A stretch of 64,000 bases of DNA, taken from the NCBI GenBank assembly GCA_014647935.1, contig BMQD01000002.1:186001-250000 (forward strand). The letters are read 5' to 3'. A program made the position numbers and the translations under genes. Shown here piece by piece: positions 34,140 to 42,966 of the stretch; within the stretch, counting starts at the first letter, position 1, and each line of letters begins with the position of its first letter. The notes under the pieces were generated by a model. The model searched no databases. It saw nothing but the letters and a program-made list of their open reading frames with translations, and was not told the DNA's origin. The stretch comes from Planomonospora parontospora (lineage in GTDB: Bacteria; Actinomycetota; Actinomycetes; Streptosporangiales; Streptosporangiaceae).

Positions 34140-34436
34140 ATGAACAAGAAAGAACTCGTCGACGCCATCGCGGATCGGGTGGGCGACAAGAAGACGGCCA
34201 CCGAGGCCGTGAACGCCGTGCTCGACACCATCCAGAAGGCCGTCGCCAGCGGCGACAAGGTCTCCATCACGGGTTTCGGCGCCTTCGAGATGGCGCACAA
34301 GCCGGCCCGCACGGCCCGGAACCCCTCGACGGGCGCCGAGATCAAGGTGGCCGAGAGCTGGGCGCCGAAGTTCCGCGCCGGCTCCGACTTCAAGGACCTC
34401 GTCAACGAGGGCGGCAAGAAGGCCGCCAAGAAGTAG
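34140..34436 (+). CDS. hup: HU-family DNA-binding protein
   Basis: 98 residues, HU fold throughout (MNKKELVDAIADRVGDKK, ITGFGAFEMAHKPARTARNPSTG). Ends in GGKKAAKK; there is no long Lys/Ala tail, so it is the short HupA-type nucleoid protein rather than the HupS/Hlp type. AAGGGA lies about 9 bases upstream of the ATG. Alone between two hairpins. Confidence 0.95.
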   Translation: MNKKELVDAIADRVGDKKTATEAVNAVLDTIQKAVASGDKVSITGFGAFEMAHKPARTARNPSTGAEIKVAESWAPKFRAGSDFKDLVNEGGKKAAKK

Positions 34437-34483
34437 CACCCGCAGCCAGGCGGCCTCCGCCGAGCGGCGGAATCGCACATCGG

Positions 34484-34513
34484 GCGCCCGGATCCCCGCG
34501 TGGGGCCGGGCGC
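34484..34513 (+). terminator. hup terminator
   Basis: GCGCCCGG pairs with CCGGGCGC, extended inside by CCCC/GGGG with an AT bulge, 47 bases after the hup stop. Confidence 0.65.
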
Positions 34514-34659
34514 TCGGCGTGTCCGGCGGGCGCGGCGTCCGGTGGCGGGACCGGGCGGATACGGAGGCCGCTCTCCTGCGCGCGGGCGCGATCGGGTGGC
34601 GCGCGCCCGCCGGGACGAGCAGCCCTCCGGCTCCCGCGCGCGGCCCGGTGGCGCGCGGG

Positions 34660-34863
34660 TCAGTCCGGCAGCGGGAACGTCGAGAGCGTCACGTAGGTGA
34701 CCAGTCCGCCGTCCACGGAGATGTTGACCCGCTGACCCGGTCTCAGCAGCCGGAGCGGCCCGGCGTCGAACGCCTCGGCGCCGAACGGGACCTCGGTCCC
34801 GTCGTCCAGGAACACCGACCCGGACCGGGTCGCGGGGTCGAAGGTCCTCACCGTCGCCTGCAC
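34660..34863 (-). CDS. Small cold-shock/OB-fold-like protein
   Basis: 67 residues from GTG 34863; a GTG at 34869 would add two. QATVRTFDPATRSGSVFLDDG followed by GPLRLLRPGQRVNISVD has the beta-barrel spacing of cold-shock-like OB folds but lacks the full RNP1/RNP2 aromatic motifs, so nucleic-acid binding is not certain. Similar short proteins (QATVRTFD) occur in streptomycetes. The 223 bases between hup and this gene hold the hup terminator and nothing else seen. Confidence 0.7.
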   Translation of the reverse strand: MQATVRTFDPATRSGSVFLDDGTEVPFGAEAFDAGPLRLLRPGQRVNISVDGGLVTYVTLSTFPLPD

Positions 34864-34996
34864 GCCCACCACCCTAACGCGGCCGGGTCCGGCCGCCTCA
34901 CGGCTCCCGCCGGCCGTGCGGCGGAGCGCCTCCGTCCGCCGGCCGTACCGGAAAAGGGTTTGACCGGCGCATCGCGGGCGGCGATCATTCACGGCT

Positions 34997-36256
34997 GTGC
35001 GGACCGGGGACGAGCGGGCGGGGATGTGGCGGAACAGGTCGTTCCGGCTCTTCCTGGGCGCCGACGCGATCAGCCAGTTCGGCACCCAGGTCACCATCGT
35101 CGCCCTCCCGCTGGTCGCCCTGCTCACGCTGGAGGCGAGTCCTCTCCAGCTCGGCCTGCTCACCGCCGCGGAGACGGCCGCGTTCCTGCTCGTCGGGCTG
35201 CCCGCCGGCGTGTGGGTGGACCGGCTGCGGCGCCGTCCGATCATGATCTGGAGCGACCTGCTGCGGGGCGCCGCGCTGCTCTCCGTTCCGGCCGCCGTGC
35301 TCCTGGACGCGCTCACCCTGCCGCACCTGTACGCGGTCGCGCTGCTCATGGGCCTGGGATCGGTCTTCTTCGACGTCGCGCACATGAGCTTCCTGCCCTC
35401 CCTGGTCGGCCGGGACGACGTGCTGCGGGGCAACGGGGTCCTGGAGACGCTGCGCGGCGCGGCGGTGCTCTCCGGTCCCCCGCTGGGCGGCGGACTGGTG
35501 CACGCGGTGACCGCGCCGGTCGCCCTGCTCGCCGACGGCGTCAGCCACCTGGTCTCGGCGCTGCTGCTCGGCGGCGTGCGGGCGCAGGAGGACCCGGCGC
35601 CGGCCGGAGAGCGGCGACGGCTCCGGGAGGAGGTCGCCGAGGGGGTCCGGTACGTCGCCGGCCACCCGGTCCTGCGGCGTATCGCCCTGGTCGGCGCGCT
35701 GGTCATGCTCTCCAACGGCGTCTGGTCCGTCGCCCAGCCGTTCTTCCTGCTCAGGTTCCTCGGCGTCGATCCGGTGGGGTACGGCCTGCTCCTGGCGGCC
35801 GCACCCGCCGGCTGGCTGGCGGGCGCGTTCCTCGCCCCCCGCGCCGCCGCCCGCTCCGGCGCCGGCCCGGCGATGTACGGCGGAGCCGCACTGGCCGCCG
35901 CGGCCGTCCTGCTCGCCCCGCTGGCCGGCCCGGGATGGGCGCTGGCGCCGTTCGTCCTCGGCAACGCGCTCAACGGGGTGGGCGCGGCGGTGTTCAGCGT
36001 CAACCAGCTGAGCTACCGCCAGCGGATCACCCCGGAGCGCCTGCTCGGCCGGATGAACGCCAGCATGCGGTTCCTGATGTGGGGGGCGGCGCCGCTCGGC
36101 GGCCTGCTCGGCGGGGTGCTGGGGGAGCTGCTCGACGCCCGGACGGCCCTGTGGACCGCCGCGGCCGGCATCGCCCTGGCCCACCTGCCGGTGCTGACGT
36201 CCCGGGGGATCCTCAGTCTCCGGGAGGTCTCCGCTCCGGAGACCTCATCCCGATGA
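34997..36256 (+). CDS. MFS exporter (EntS/MdtH-like)
   Basis: About 419 residues, 11-12 membrane segments. The FLGADAISQFGTQVTIVALPL start, GVWVDRLRRRPIMIWSD loop and GRMNASMRFLMWGAAPLGG are those of the actinobacterial EntS-like (DHA3-type) drug and siderophore exporters. Starts with GTG 34997 without a ribosome site; an ATG at 35024 is possible. Its last 44 bases overlap the convergent cofC. Confidence 0.82.
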   Translation: MRTGDERAGMWRNRSFRLFLGADAISQFGTQVTIVALPLVALLTLEASPLQLGLLTAAETAAFLLVGLPAGVWVDRLRRRPIMIWSDLLRGAALLSVPAAVLLDALTLPHLYAVALLMGLGSVFFDVAHMSFLPSLVGRDDVLRGNGVLETLRGAAVLSGPPLGGGLVHAVTAPVALLADGVSHLVSALLLGGVRAQEDPAPAGERRRLREEVAEGVRYVAGHPVLRRIALVGALVMLSNGVWSVAQPFFLLRFLGVDPVGYGLLLAAAPAGWLAGAFLAPRAAARSGAGPAMYGGAALAAAAVLLAPLAGPGWALAPFVLGNALNGVGAAVFSVNQLSYRQRITPERLLGRMNASMRFLMWGAAPLGGLLGGVLGELLDARTALWTAAAGIALAHLPVLTSRGILSLREVSAPETSSR

Positions 36257-36884
36257 GCCAGGCCACCGCGCGGGTGCGCGGACCGGTGCCCAGGGCGAGG
36301 GCGGCGCGCAGGTCGCCGGGGGTGTCCACGTCCCGGCGCACCGAGTCGGCCCCCGTCAGGAAGAGCTCCTTCGCGCCGCGCCGCAGGTGGCGGTCGCGGG
36401 AGGCGCCGCCGAACCCCGGGGTGAACGGGACGCCGGGCCGCGTGCCGTAGAAGGTCGTGCCGACCTCGGCCGCGTCGGGCAGGAAGGCCTGGTCGAACTC
36501 GGCCGCGGCGGCCAGCACGAGCGCCAGCTCCGCGGGGCGCAGGGCCGGCAGGTCGGCCTGGAGCGCGCCGACCGCGTCACCGGGCGCCAGCCGTACGGCC
36601 TCGCCCGCGCCGTGGCGCAGCGCCGCGTTGAGCCCCGCCTCCGGGTCGCCGACCACGCGGGCGCCCACCCCGGCCAGCGCCTCGGCGGCCACCGGGTCGC
36701 CCGTCACCACCACGACGCGCGCGACGGGGCCGCAGCTCAGCGCGGCCTCGACGGTGTCGCAGGCGATCGCCACCGCCAGCGCGGCGCGGTGCGGGCCCGC
36801 GGCCTCGGACAGCCGGGTCTTGGCCGCCACCAGGGTCTTGACCGGGACGACGAGGGTCCAGTCCGGGCTCTCGGAAGGAGGCAT
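36213..36884 (-). CDS. cofC: 2-phospho-L-lactate guanylyltransferase
   Basis: 223 residues (227 if the ATG at 36896 is used). Activates phospholactate or PEP with GTP for coenzyme F420 synthesis. Nucleotidyltransferase core LVVPVKTLVAAKTRL and a later metal-binding Asp in GALQADLPALRP; FTPGFGGASRDRHLR is typical. Its presence shows F420 metabolism. Overlaps the convergent exporter by 44 bases and is divergent from plsC. Confidence 0.88.
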   Translation of the reverse strand: MPPSESPDWTLVVPVKTLVAAKTRLSEAAGPHRAALAVAIACDTVEAALSCGPVARVVVVTGDPVAAEALAGVGARVVGDPEAGLNAALRHGAGEAVRLAPGDAVGALQADLPALRPAELALVLAAAAEFDQAFLPDAAEVGTTFYGTRPGVPFTPGFGGASRDRHLRRGAKELFLTGADSVRRDVDTPGDLRAALALGTGPRTRAVAWLIGMRSPERRPPGD

Positions 36885-36965
36885 ACCCTTAAGCATCCCG
36901 TCTCGACAGCCTCCGGAGCCAACCGGAAGACTCGAGGTGTACCCCCCGAGCGTATGGAGGAGCGG

Positions 36966-37691
36966 ATGAGACGCCCCGGATGGCCGACCAGGTTCTGGGT
37001 CGCGGTGGCCGTCGTGATCGTCAAACCGATCTCGTGGCTCCTGGTGAAGAAGGAGTGGCGGCACGCGGAGCGGTTGCCGCGCGAAGGCGCGATCATCATG
37101 GTGACCAACCACCTGTCGTGGGTGGACCCCTTCCTGGTCGCGCACTTCCTGTACGACCACGGGCGCTGGCCGGTGGTCCTGGCCAAGTCCGGGCTCTTCT
37201 CGGTGCCGGTGATCGGCCGCATGGTGCGGGCGATGCGGGCGATCCCCGTCTACCGGGGCAGCGCGGACGCGGCCCGCTCGCTGGAGGCGTCCCGGGAGCG
37301 GATCGACGAGGGGGCGTGCGTGATGTTCTACCCCGAGGGCACCTGCACCCGCGATCCGGACTTCTGGCCCATGGAGGGCAAGACGGGCGCGGCGCGGCTG
37401 GCCCTGGAGACCGGGGTGCCGGTGATCCCGGTGGCGCACTGGGGCGCGCAGGAGATCCTGCCCTACGGCAGCAGGCGGCCCCGCCTCCTGCCTCGCAAGA
37501 CGTTCCGCGTACAGGTCGGGCCCCCGGTGGACCTGTCGAAGTACCGTGAAGGGCTCGGCGGGCGGCCGCCCGGGGCCGAGACGCTGCGCGCGGCGACCGC
37601 CGACATCATGGCGGCGATCACGGCCCAGCTGGCCGAGCTGCGCGGGCGGAAGGCGCCTGCCGCCCCGTTCAAGAAGCCCTCTCACGGCTGA
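36966..37691 (+). CDS. plsC: 1-acyl-sn-glycerol-3-phosphate acyltransferase
   Basis: 241 residues; ATG 36966 follows GGAGGAG. Acyltransferase motifs I NHLSWVDP (HxxxxD) and [12 protein letters not shown], with one N-terminal hydrophobic segment ([18 protein letters not shown]) for membrane attachment. Converts lysophosphatidic to phosphatidic acid. Directly upstream of gpsA, so the two make the phospholipid backbone. Confidence 0.92.
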   Translation: MRRPGWPTRFWVAVAVVIVKPISWLLVKKEWRHAERLPREGAIIMVTNHLSWVDPFLVAHFLYDHGRWPVVLAKSGLFSVPVIGRMVRAMRAIPVYRGSADAARSLEASRERIDEGACVMFYPEGTCTRDPDFWPMEGKTGAARLALETGVPVIPVAHWGAQEILPYGSRRPRLLPRKTFRVQVGPPVDLSKYREGLGGRPPGAETLRAATADIMAAITAQLAELRGRKAPAAPFKKPSHG

Positions 37692-37711
37692 CTTCGGCGT
37701 ACGGTGATGAA

Positions 37712-38722
37712 ATGACCAAGGCTGCCGTGTTCGGGACGGGTTCATGGGGCACGACTTTCGCGATGATCCTCGCCGGGGCGGGCACCCGGACGACCCTGTG
37801 GGGCAGGCGCCCGGAGATCGTCGAGGCGATCGACCGCCGCCACGAGAACCCCGACTACCTGCCGGGTACGGCCCTGCCCGAGACGCTGCGCGCCACCACC
37901 GAGCCGGCCGAGGCGCTCGACGGCGCCGACTTCGTGGTGCTCGCCGTGCCCTCGCAGACCCTGCGCGGCAACCTGACCGCCTGGAAGCCGGACCTGCCGG
38001 ACGACGCGGTCCTGGTGAGCCTGATGAAGGGCATCGAGCTCGGCACCACCAAGCGGATGAGCGAGGTGATCTGCGAGGTCGCCGAGGTTCCGGCGGAGCG
38101 GGTCGCGGTGGTGTCGGGTCCCAACCTGGTCGGCGAGATCGTCCGCGGCCAGCCCGCCGCGACGGTGGTCGCCTGCCCCGACGAGGGGGCCATGGAGCGG
38201 CTGCAGGCGGCCTGCCACCTGCCGCCGTGGTTCCGCCCCTACACCAACCCCGACGTGGTGGGTGTGGAGCTCGGCGGGGCGGTCAAGAACGTCATCGCGC
38301 TCGCCGTCGGGGTCTCGGCGGGCATGGGGATGGGCGACAACGTCAGCGCGATGCTCATGACGCGCGGGCTGGCGGAGATCTCCCGGCTCGGCGCGGCGCT
38401 CGGCGCCGACCCGCACACGTTCGCGGGGCTGGCGGGGATGGGCGACCTGGTGGCGACCTGTACCTCACCGTTGTCCCGGAACCGCACCTTCGGTGAGAAT
38501 CTGGGACGGGGCATGACCCTGGCCGAGGTCGTCGCCGCCACCAAGCAGACCGCAGAGGGCGTCAAGTCCTGCGAGTCGGTCCTCGAACTGGCCAGAAAGC
38601 ACGACGTGGAGATGCCGATCACCGAGGTCGTGGTGGCCGTCGTCCATGACGGCATGCCCCCCCGCGAGGCCGCGATGCTGCTGATGTCGCGGACCCCCAA
38701 ACCCGAACGGTACGGCGTGTGA
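37712..38722 (+). CDS. gpsA: Glycerol-3-phosphate dehydrogenase (NAD(P)+)
   Basis: 336 residues. Nucleotide motif [15 protein letters not shown], catalytic Lys context [13 protein letters not shown] and [16 protein letters not shown]. Reduces dihydroxyacetone phosphate to sn-glycerol 3-phosphate. TACGGT lies exactly 6 bases before the ATG (37700-37705), so a second, leaderless transcript may start here although plsC is only 20 bases upstream. Its stop overlaps the next GTG. Confidence 0.96.
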   Translation: MTKAAVFGTGSWGTTFAMILAGAGTRTTLWGRRPEIVEAIDRRHENPDYLPGTALPETLRATTEPAEALDGADFVVLAVPSQTLRGNLTAWKPDLPDDAVLVSLMKGIELGTTKRMSEVICEVAEVPAERVAVVSGPNLVGEIVRGQPAATVVACPDEGAMERLQAACHLPPWFRPYTNPDVVGVELGGAVKNVIALAVGVSAGMGMGDNVSAMLMTRGLAEISRLGAALGADPHTFAGLAGMGDLVATCTSPLSRNRTFGENLGRGMTLAEVVAATKQTAEGVKSCESVLELARKHDVEMPITEVVVAVVHDGMPPREAAMLLMSRTPKPERYGV

Positions 38723-39930
38723 ACCGCCCCGCACGCCGGCAGCGGGGCGAGAACACCCGCTCGGCGCACCTGCCGGCCCCGGCGGGCCCTCCGGGCAGCC
38801 CTCTCGGCCTGCCGGTGTGGCGCAGCTCCGCGTGGAGCCGCACCGGCCCGCCCGGCGGCCCGGAGGCGACGGGGGAGGACGCCGCCGACCGCGTCGACAA
38901 CCCGACCACCGCCGCCTTCGCCGCGGCCGTCGCCTCCCTGGAGGGCGCGGCCGCGCCCGAGGACGTCGCGGGCCAGGCCTTCGCCTCGGGGACGGCCGCG
39001 GTCAACGCGGTGCTGATGACCTTCCTGCGCTCGGGGGCGCACGTCGTCGCCCCCGCCCAGGTCCACGACCGGACCCACTCGCTGATCACGAACGTGCTGT
39101 CCAGGTTCGGGGTGAGCGCGGACTTCGTCGACTACGCCGATCTCGGCCGGGTGGGCGCGGCGGTCCGGCGGAGCACGAAGATCATATACGCGGAGACGCT
39201 CTCCACCCCGTCGGCGGCCGTGGCCGACGTCCGCGGCCTCTACCGGATCGCCCGCTCCGCCGGAGCCCTCCTGGTGGTCGACTCGACCTTCGCCACGCCG
39301 GTCGTGTGCCGCCCCCTGGAGCACGGCGCCGACCTCGTGGTCCACTCCGCGACCACCTACCTCGGGGGGCACGACGACTGCACCGGCGGCGTCGTCGTGG
39401 GCCGTCCCGACCTGATCGCCCGGCTCCGCCGGGTCCGCGTCGACACGGGGGCCGAACTCTCCCCGGACGACGCCTTCCTGCTCCGCCGGGGCCTGGAGAC
39501 GCTGCCGCTGCGGGTGCGCCGCATGTGCTCCACCGCGATGGTGTTCGCCGCGGCCGTGGCCAAGCACCCCGCCGTCCACCGGGTCGACTACCCCGGCCTC
39601 CCCGGGCACCCCGGCCACCGGCTCGCCAGGCACCTGTTCGACTCCGGCCCGGAGGGCACCCGGTACGGCGCCTGCGTGACGGTGACCCCGCACGGTGGTC
39701 ACGACGCGGGGGTACGGCTGGCCGGCGCGCTCAGGCTGGTCTCGCCCGCCTCCTCGGCGGGCGGCACGCGCACCAAGGCCGTGTGCACCGCCTCCCTCGG
39801 CCGCCGATCCGGCGAGGACGCGGGGGGCGACGCGGGGGCCGTGCGCTTCTCGATCGGGCTGGAGGACGCCGAGGATCTCATCGTGGACGTCACCAGGGCG
39901 CTCGACTCCCTGCTCGCTTCGGGGAGATAG
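38719..39930 (+). CDS. Degenerate cystathionine gamma-synthase-like PLP-family protein
   Basis: 403 residues from GTG 38719 (GTGA overlap with gpsA). The fold-type I gamma-synthase landmarks are recognisable: [48 protein letters not shown]. However the Schiff-base lysine motif reads [12 protein letters not shown], with Thr213 (39355-39357) where the family has Lys, and the phosphate-contacting Tyr (family YSRxxNPT) is Ala (ADRVDNPT). The usual Asn next to the PLP Asp is Ser. The rest is intact, without stops. It looks like a pseudoenzyme or a protein with altered chemistry, not a simple pseudogene. Linked to gpsA and ddl. Confidence 0.8.
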   Translation: MNRPARRQRGENTRSAHLPAPAGPPGSPLGLPVWRSSAWSRTGPPGGPEATGEDAADRVDNPTTAAFAAAVASLEGAAAPEDVAGQAFASGTAAVNAVLMTFLRSGAHVVAPAQVHDRTHSLITNVLSRFGVSADFVDYADLGRVGAAVRRSTKIIYAETLSTPSAAVADVRGLYRIARSAGALLVVDSTFATPVVCRPLEHGADLVVHSATTYLGGHDDCTGGVVVGRPDLIARLRRVRVDTGAELSPDDAFLLRRGLETLPLRVRRMCSTAMVFAAAVAKHPAVHRVDYPGLPGHPGHRLARHLFDSGPEGTRYGACVTVTPHGGHDAGVRLAGALRLVSPASSAGGTRTKAVCTASLGRRSGEDAGGDAGAVRFSIGLEDAEDLIVDVTRALDSLLASGR

Positions 39931-39980
39931 GCGCGCCTGACAACCGGATTCACCTCCCAGAGGGGGTACATTCGGTCATC

Positions 39981-41090
39981 ATGAGCGAGCAGCACACACC
40001 TCGGCCGCGGGTGGCGATCCTCTTCGGCGGCCGCAACTCCGAGCACGCCGTCTCCATCCTCGGAGCGGGCAGCGTGCTGGAGGTGATCGACCGGTCCAGA
40101 TACGAGGTGATCCCCATCGGGATCGCCCGGGACGGGCGGTGGGTGCTCGCCTCCGGCGACCAGCGCTACGCGATCGAGGGCGGCGAACTGCCGTCCGTGG
40201 ACGCCCGGGGGGCCGAGCTCGTGCTGCCGTCCGGCGACGGCCCGCTGGTGGCCCGCGACGCCTCCAGCGTCCCGGTCGAGCTCGGGCGGGTGGACGTGGT
40301 CTTCCCGGTCATGCACGGCCCGTTCGCCGAGGACGGCACCATCCAGGGCCTGCTCGAGATGGCGGGGGTCCGCTACGTCGGCTCCGGCGTGCTGGCCAGC
40401 GCGGTCGGCATGGACAAGGCCTACATGAAGATGGTGCTGGCGGCCTCGGGCCTGCCCGTGGGCCCGTACGTCACGATCCGCGACCGCGACTGGCGGGTGG
40501 ACCGGGACCGGGTCCTCAAGGAGGTCCAGGAGCTGGGCTGGCCGGTCTTCGTCAAGCCGGCCCGGGCGGGGTCGAGCCAGGGCATCTCCAAGGCCTCGGA
40601 CCTCGAGGAGCTGGAGCGCGCCGTCGAGCTGGCCCGGGAGCACGACCCCAAGGTGCTGGTCGAGGCCGCGATCACCGGCAGGGAGATCGAGTGCGCCGTG
40701 CTGGAGTCCCTGGGGGACGAGCCGCCGCAGGCCAGCCTCCCGGGGGAGATCCTGGTCCACGGCGACCACGAGTTCTACGACTTCGAGGCCAAGTACGTTG
40801 GGGACGACATGTCCCTGGTCGTGCCGGCGGACCTGTCCGGCGGGCTGACCGAGGACCTGCGGGCCATGGCCGTGCGGGCGTTCGAGGCGCTGGGCTGCGA
40901 GGGGCTGGCCCGGGTCGACTTCTTCTGCACCGACGACGGCAGGCTGCTGCTCAACGAGATCAACACGATGCCGGGCTTCACCGCGATGTCGGCCGCGCCG
41001 CAGCTGTGGGAGGCCACCGGCCTGCCGTACGCCGAGCTGGTCGACCGGCTGATCCGGCTCGCCCTGGAGCGCTCACCCGGTCTGCGGTAG
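39981..41090 (+). CDS. ddl: D-alanine--D-alanine ligase
   Basis: 369 residues. ATP-grasp: ILFGGRNSEHAVSI at the N-terminus, FPVMHGPFAEDGTIQG, VFVKPARAGSSQGISK, FYDFEAKYV and the late metal site LLLNEINTMPGFTAMS. Makes D-Ala-D-Ala for peptidoglycan; the FYDFEAKY context is that of dipeptide, not depsipeptide, ligases. TACATT lies 8 bases before the ATG. Its last 18 bases overlap the convergent DUF3515 gene. Confidence 0.95.
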   Translation: MSEQHTPRPRVAILFGGRNSEHAVSILGAGSVLEVIDRSRYEVIPIGIARDGRWVLASGDQRYAIEGGELPSVDARGAELVLPSGDGPLVARDASSVPVELGRVDVVFPVMHGPFAEDGTIQGLLEMAGVRYVGSGVLASAVGMDKAYMKMVLAASGLPVGPYVTIRDRDWRVDRDRVLKEVQELGWPVFVKPARAGSSQGISKASDLEELERAVELAREHDPKVLVEAAITGREIECAVLESLGDEPPQASLPGEILVHGDHEFYDFEAKYVGDDMSLVVPADLSGGLTEDLRAMAVRAFEALGCEGLARVDFFCTDDGRLLLNEINTMPGFTAMSAAPQLWEATGLPYAELVDRLIRLALERSPGLR

Positions 41091-41579
41091 CGCCGCCTTG
41101 ACGGGGACCGCGAGCTCGACCAGCACGCTCTCCGGAGCGTGCGCGCGGGAGATCGTCACCTCGACGTAGGCCGCCCGCCCGATCGCGGTGAACAACGCGG
41201 GCCGGGCGGGGTCGGCGAACCACGCCACGTCGTCGACCACCGGCACCTGGTCGGTGGCGGCCATGTTCGCCGGGCGCGGCACCCCGCAGCGCAGCCCGAT
41301 CTCGCCGGCCCCCCAGACCGCGACGTACGGCGACGGGGGGTCCGACTCGGTCCGCTCGGCGCCGTCGAGCACCTGGGGCAGGCGCCCGGCGAGCGCACGG
41401 CACGCGGCGGCGGCCGGCGGCTCCGGCGAGGGCGGGTCCATGCGGACCGCCCCGCCGCATCCCGCCAGGGCCAGCAGGGCGCAGGCCCAGCCGGCCCGGC
41501 GGGCGAAGCCGGGAGACCGGTCGGTCCCGCGGGTGGAGCGGGGAGACCGCTCGACCCGGCGGGCGAACCGGAGAGACAT
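41073..41579 (-). CDS. DUF3515 lipoprotein
   Basis: 168 residues with a basic N-terminus, hydrophobic stretch and lipobox ALAGC near residue 40, so a membrane-anchored extracytoplasmic protein. The body matches the actinobacterial DUF3515 family (CRALAGRLPQVLDG, YVAVWGAGEIGLRCGVPRP). Function unknown. It is 15 bases downstream of the small Lrp-like gene and likely cotranscribed; the pair next to ddl and thiL is conserved in actinobacteria. Confidence 0.82.
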   Translation of the reverse strand: MSLRFARRVERSPRSTRGTDRSPGFARRAGWACALLALAGCGGAVRMDPPSPEPPAAAACRALAGRLPQVLDGAERTESDPPSPYVAVWGAGEIGLRCGVPRPANMAATDQVPVVDDVAWFADPARPALFTAIGRAAYVEVTISRAHAPESVLVELAVPVKAALPQTG

Positions 41580-41594
41580 GCGTCTTCCCGCGGG

Positions 41595-41828
41595 TCAGAT
41601 GTGCACGATGGGGCAGGTGAGGGTCCGCGTGATCCCCTCCACCGCCTGGATCTGCGCCACCACGAGTTTGCCGAGCTCGTCCACGTTCCGGGCCTCCGCG
41701 CGCACGATCACGTCGTAGGGGCCGGTGACGTCCTCGGCCTGCGTGACGCCGGAGATCGAGGAGATCTGGCGCGCGACGTCCGCGGCCTTGCCGACTTCGG
41801 TCTGGATAAGGATGTAGGCCTGCACCAT
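41595..41828 (-). CDS. Stand-alone Lrp/AsnC ligand-binding (RAM) domain protein
   Basis: 77 residues from ATG 41828 (GGGAGG upstream). Only the alpha/beta ferredoxin-like effector domain of Lrp/AsnC regulators (VQAYILIQTEVGKAADVARQI, GPYDVIVRAEARNVDELG) and no HTH. These proteins form octamers that bind amino acids and may modulate full-length Lrp proteins. First gene of the pair with DUF3515. Confidence 0.88.
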   Translation of the reverse strand: MVQAYILIQTEVGKAADVARQISSISGVTQAEDVTGPYDVIVRAEARNVDELGKLVVAQIQAVEGITRTLTCPIVHI

Positions 41829-41879
41829 CACGTCCTCCCGGGCGATTGGATCAGTACCGGAGGGCAACCGTACCCTGTG

Positions 41880-42869
41880 ATGAACGGGAGGTGCGTCATC
41901 ACAGTCGGAGATCTCGGCGAATTCGGAATCGTTGCGCGTATTGCCGGACGCTTGCCGCAGGGCCGGACCGTCCTGCTCGGCCCGGGGGACGACGCCGCGC
42001 TGGTGGGTGCGCCCGACGGACGGGTCGTCGTCACAACGGACTTACTGCTTGAGAATAGACATTTCCGTCTTGACTGGTCTAGTGCCTACGATATCGGGCG
42101 TAAAGCCGCAGCTCAGAACCTCGCCGACGTCGTCGCGATGGGGGCGGTCCCCACCGGCGTCGTGGTGGGCCTCGGCCTGCCCGCCACCACCGCCGCCCGC
42201 TGGCTGGACGACCTCGCCGACGGCTTCCGGGACGAGTGCGACCTGGTCGGGGCGAGCGTCGTGGGCGGCGACACCACCCGCTGCGACCTGGTGGTGATCG
42301 GCGTGACGGCCCTCGGCGACCTGGGCGGGCGCACGCCGGTCACGCGTTCGGGGGCCCGCCCCGGCGACGTGGTCGCGGTGGCGGGGCGCCTCGGCCACGC
42401 CGCGGCCGGGCTCGCCCTGCTCCAGGCCGGCCGCGCCGGGGGCGCCGGACCCGGCGATCCGGCCCCGGCGGAGCTGGAGACCCTGGTGGACGCCCACCGC
42501 CGCCCGCGGCCGCCCTATCCGTGCGGGGTCCAGGCCGCCGAACTGGGCGCGACCGCGATGCTGGACGTCAGCGACGGGCTCCTGCAGGACCTGGGGCACA
42601 TCGCCGAGGCCGGCGGCGTGGGCGTCGCGCTCGACCTCTCGGCCTTCACCGTTCCCGAAGAGCTGGAGACCGCGGCCCGCCTGCTCGGCGCCGACCCGCT
42701 GGACTGGGTGCTCACCGGCGGAGAGGACCACGCCCTGGCCGCGACCTTCCCCGGCGGCGTACGGCTCCCGCCTGCCTGGACGGAGATCGGGCGCGTGACG
42801 GAGGGCGAGGGGGTCGAAGCCGGAGACAGGACCTCGGAGCACCGCGGCTGGGATCATTTCCGGACGTGA
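41880..42869 (+). CDS. thiL: Thiamine-monophosphate kinase
   Basis: 329 residues from ATG 41880; see the note on its start. Phosphorylates thiamine phosphate to thiamine diphosphate. AIR-synthase/ThiL fold: GPGDDAALV, VVTTDLLLENRHF, ADVVAMGAVP, LDVSDGLLQDLGH and the late VLTGGEDHALAATF. A GGGAGG at 41886-41891 sits 6 bases before an in-frame ATC (41898), after which the protein reads TVGDLGEFG like ThiL N-termini, so initiation may be at ATC. No TPP riboswitch is seen upstream. Divergent from the Lrp-like gene. Confidence 0.92.
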   Translation: MNGRCVITVGDLGEFGIVARIAGRLPQGRTVLLGPGDDAALVGAPDGRVVVTTDLLLENRHFRLDWSSAYDIGRKAAAQNLADVVAMGAVPTGVVVGLGLPATTAARWLDDLADGFRDECDLVGASVVGGDTTRCDLVVIGVTALGDLGGRTPVTRSGARPGDVVAVAGRLGHAAAGLALLQAGRAGGAGPGDPAPAELETLVDAHRRPRPPYPCGVQAAELGATAMLDVSDGLLQDLGHIAEAGGVGVALDLSAFTVPEELETAARLLGADPLDWVLTGGEDHALAATFPGGVRLPPAWTEIGRVTEGEGVEAGDRTSEHRGWDHFRT

Positions 42870-42871
42870 CA

Positions 42872-42912
42872 TCTGTCACCGGCCGGTGCATCGGCGAAAA
42901 TTGTGACAGATC
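42872..42912. repeat. 9-bp inverted repeat after thiL
   Basis: ATCTGTCAC (42872-42880) and GTGACAGAT (42904-42912) with a 23-base spacer. Either a thiL terminator stem with a large loop or an operator for the gene at 42967, which starts 54 bases on. Confidence 0.6.
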
Positions 42913-42966
42913 TTTACCGAAATGGTAGGAAGATTGGCGGTCGACGTCCTGCGAGAACGAGGTGCC

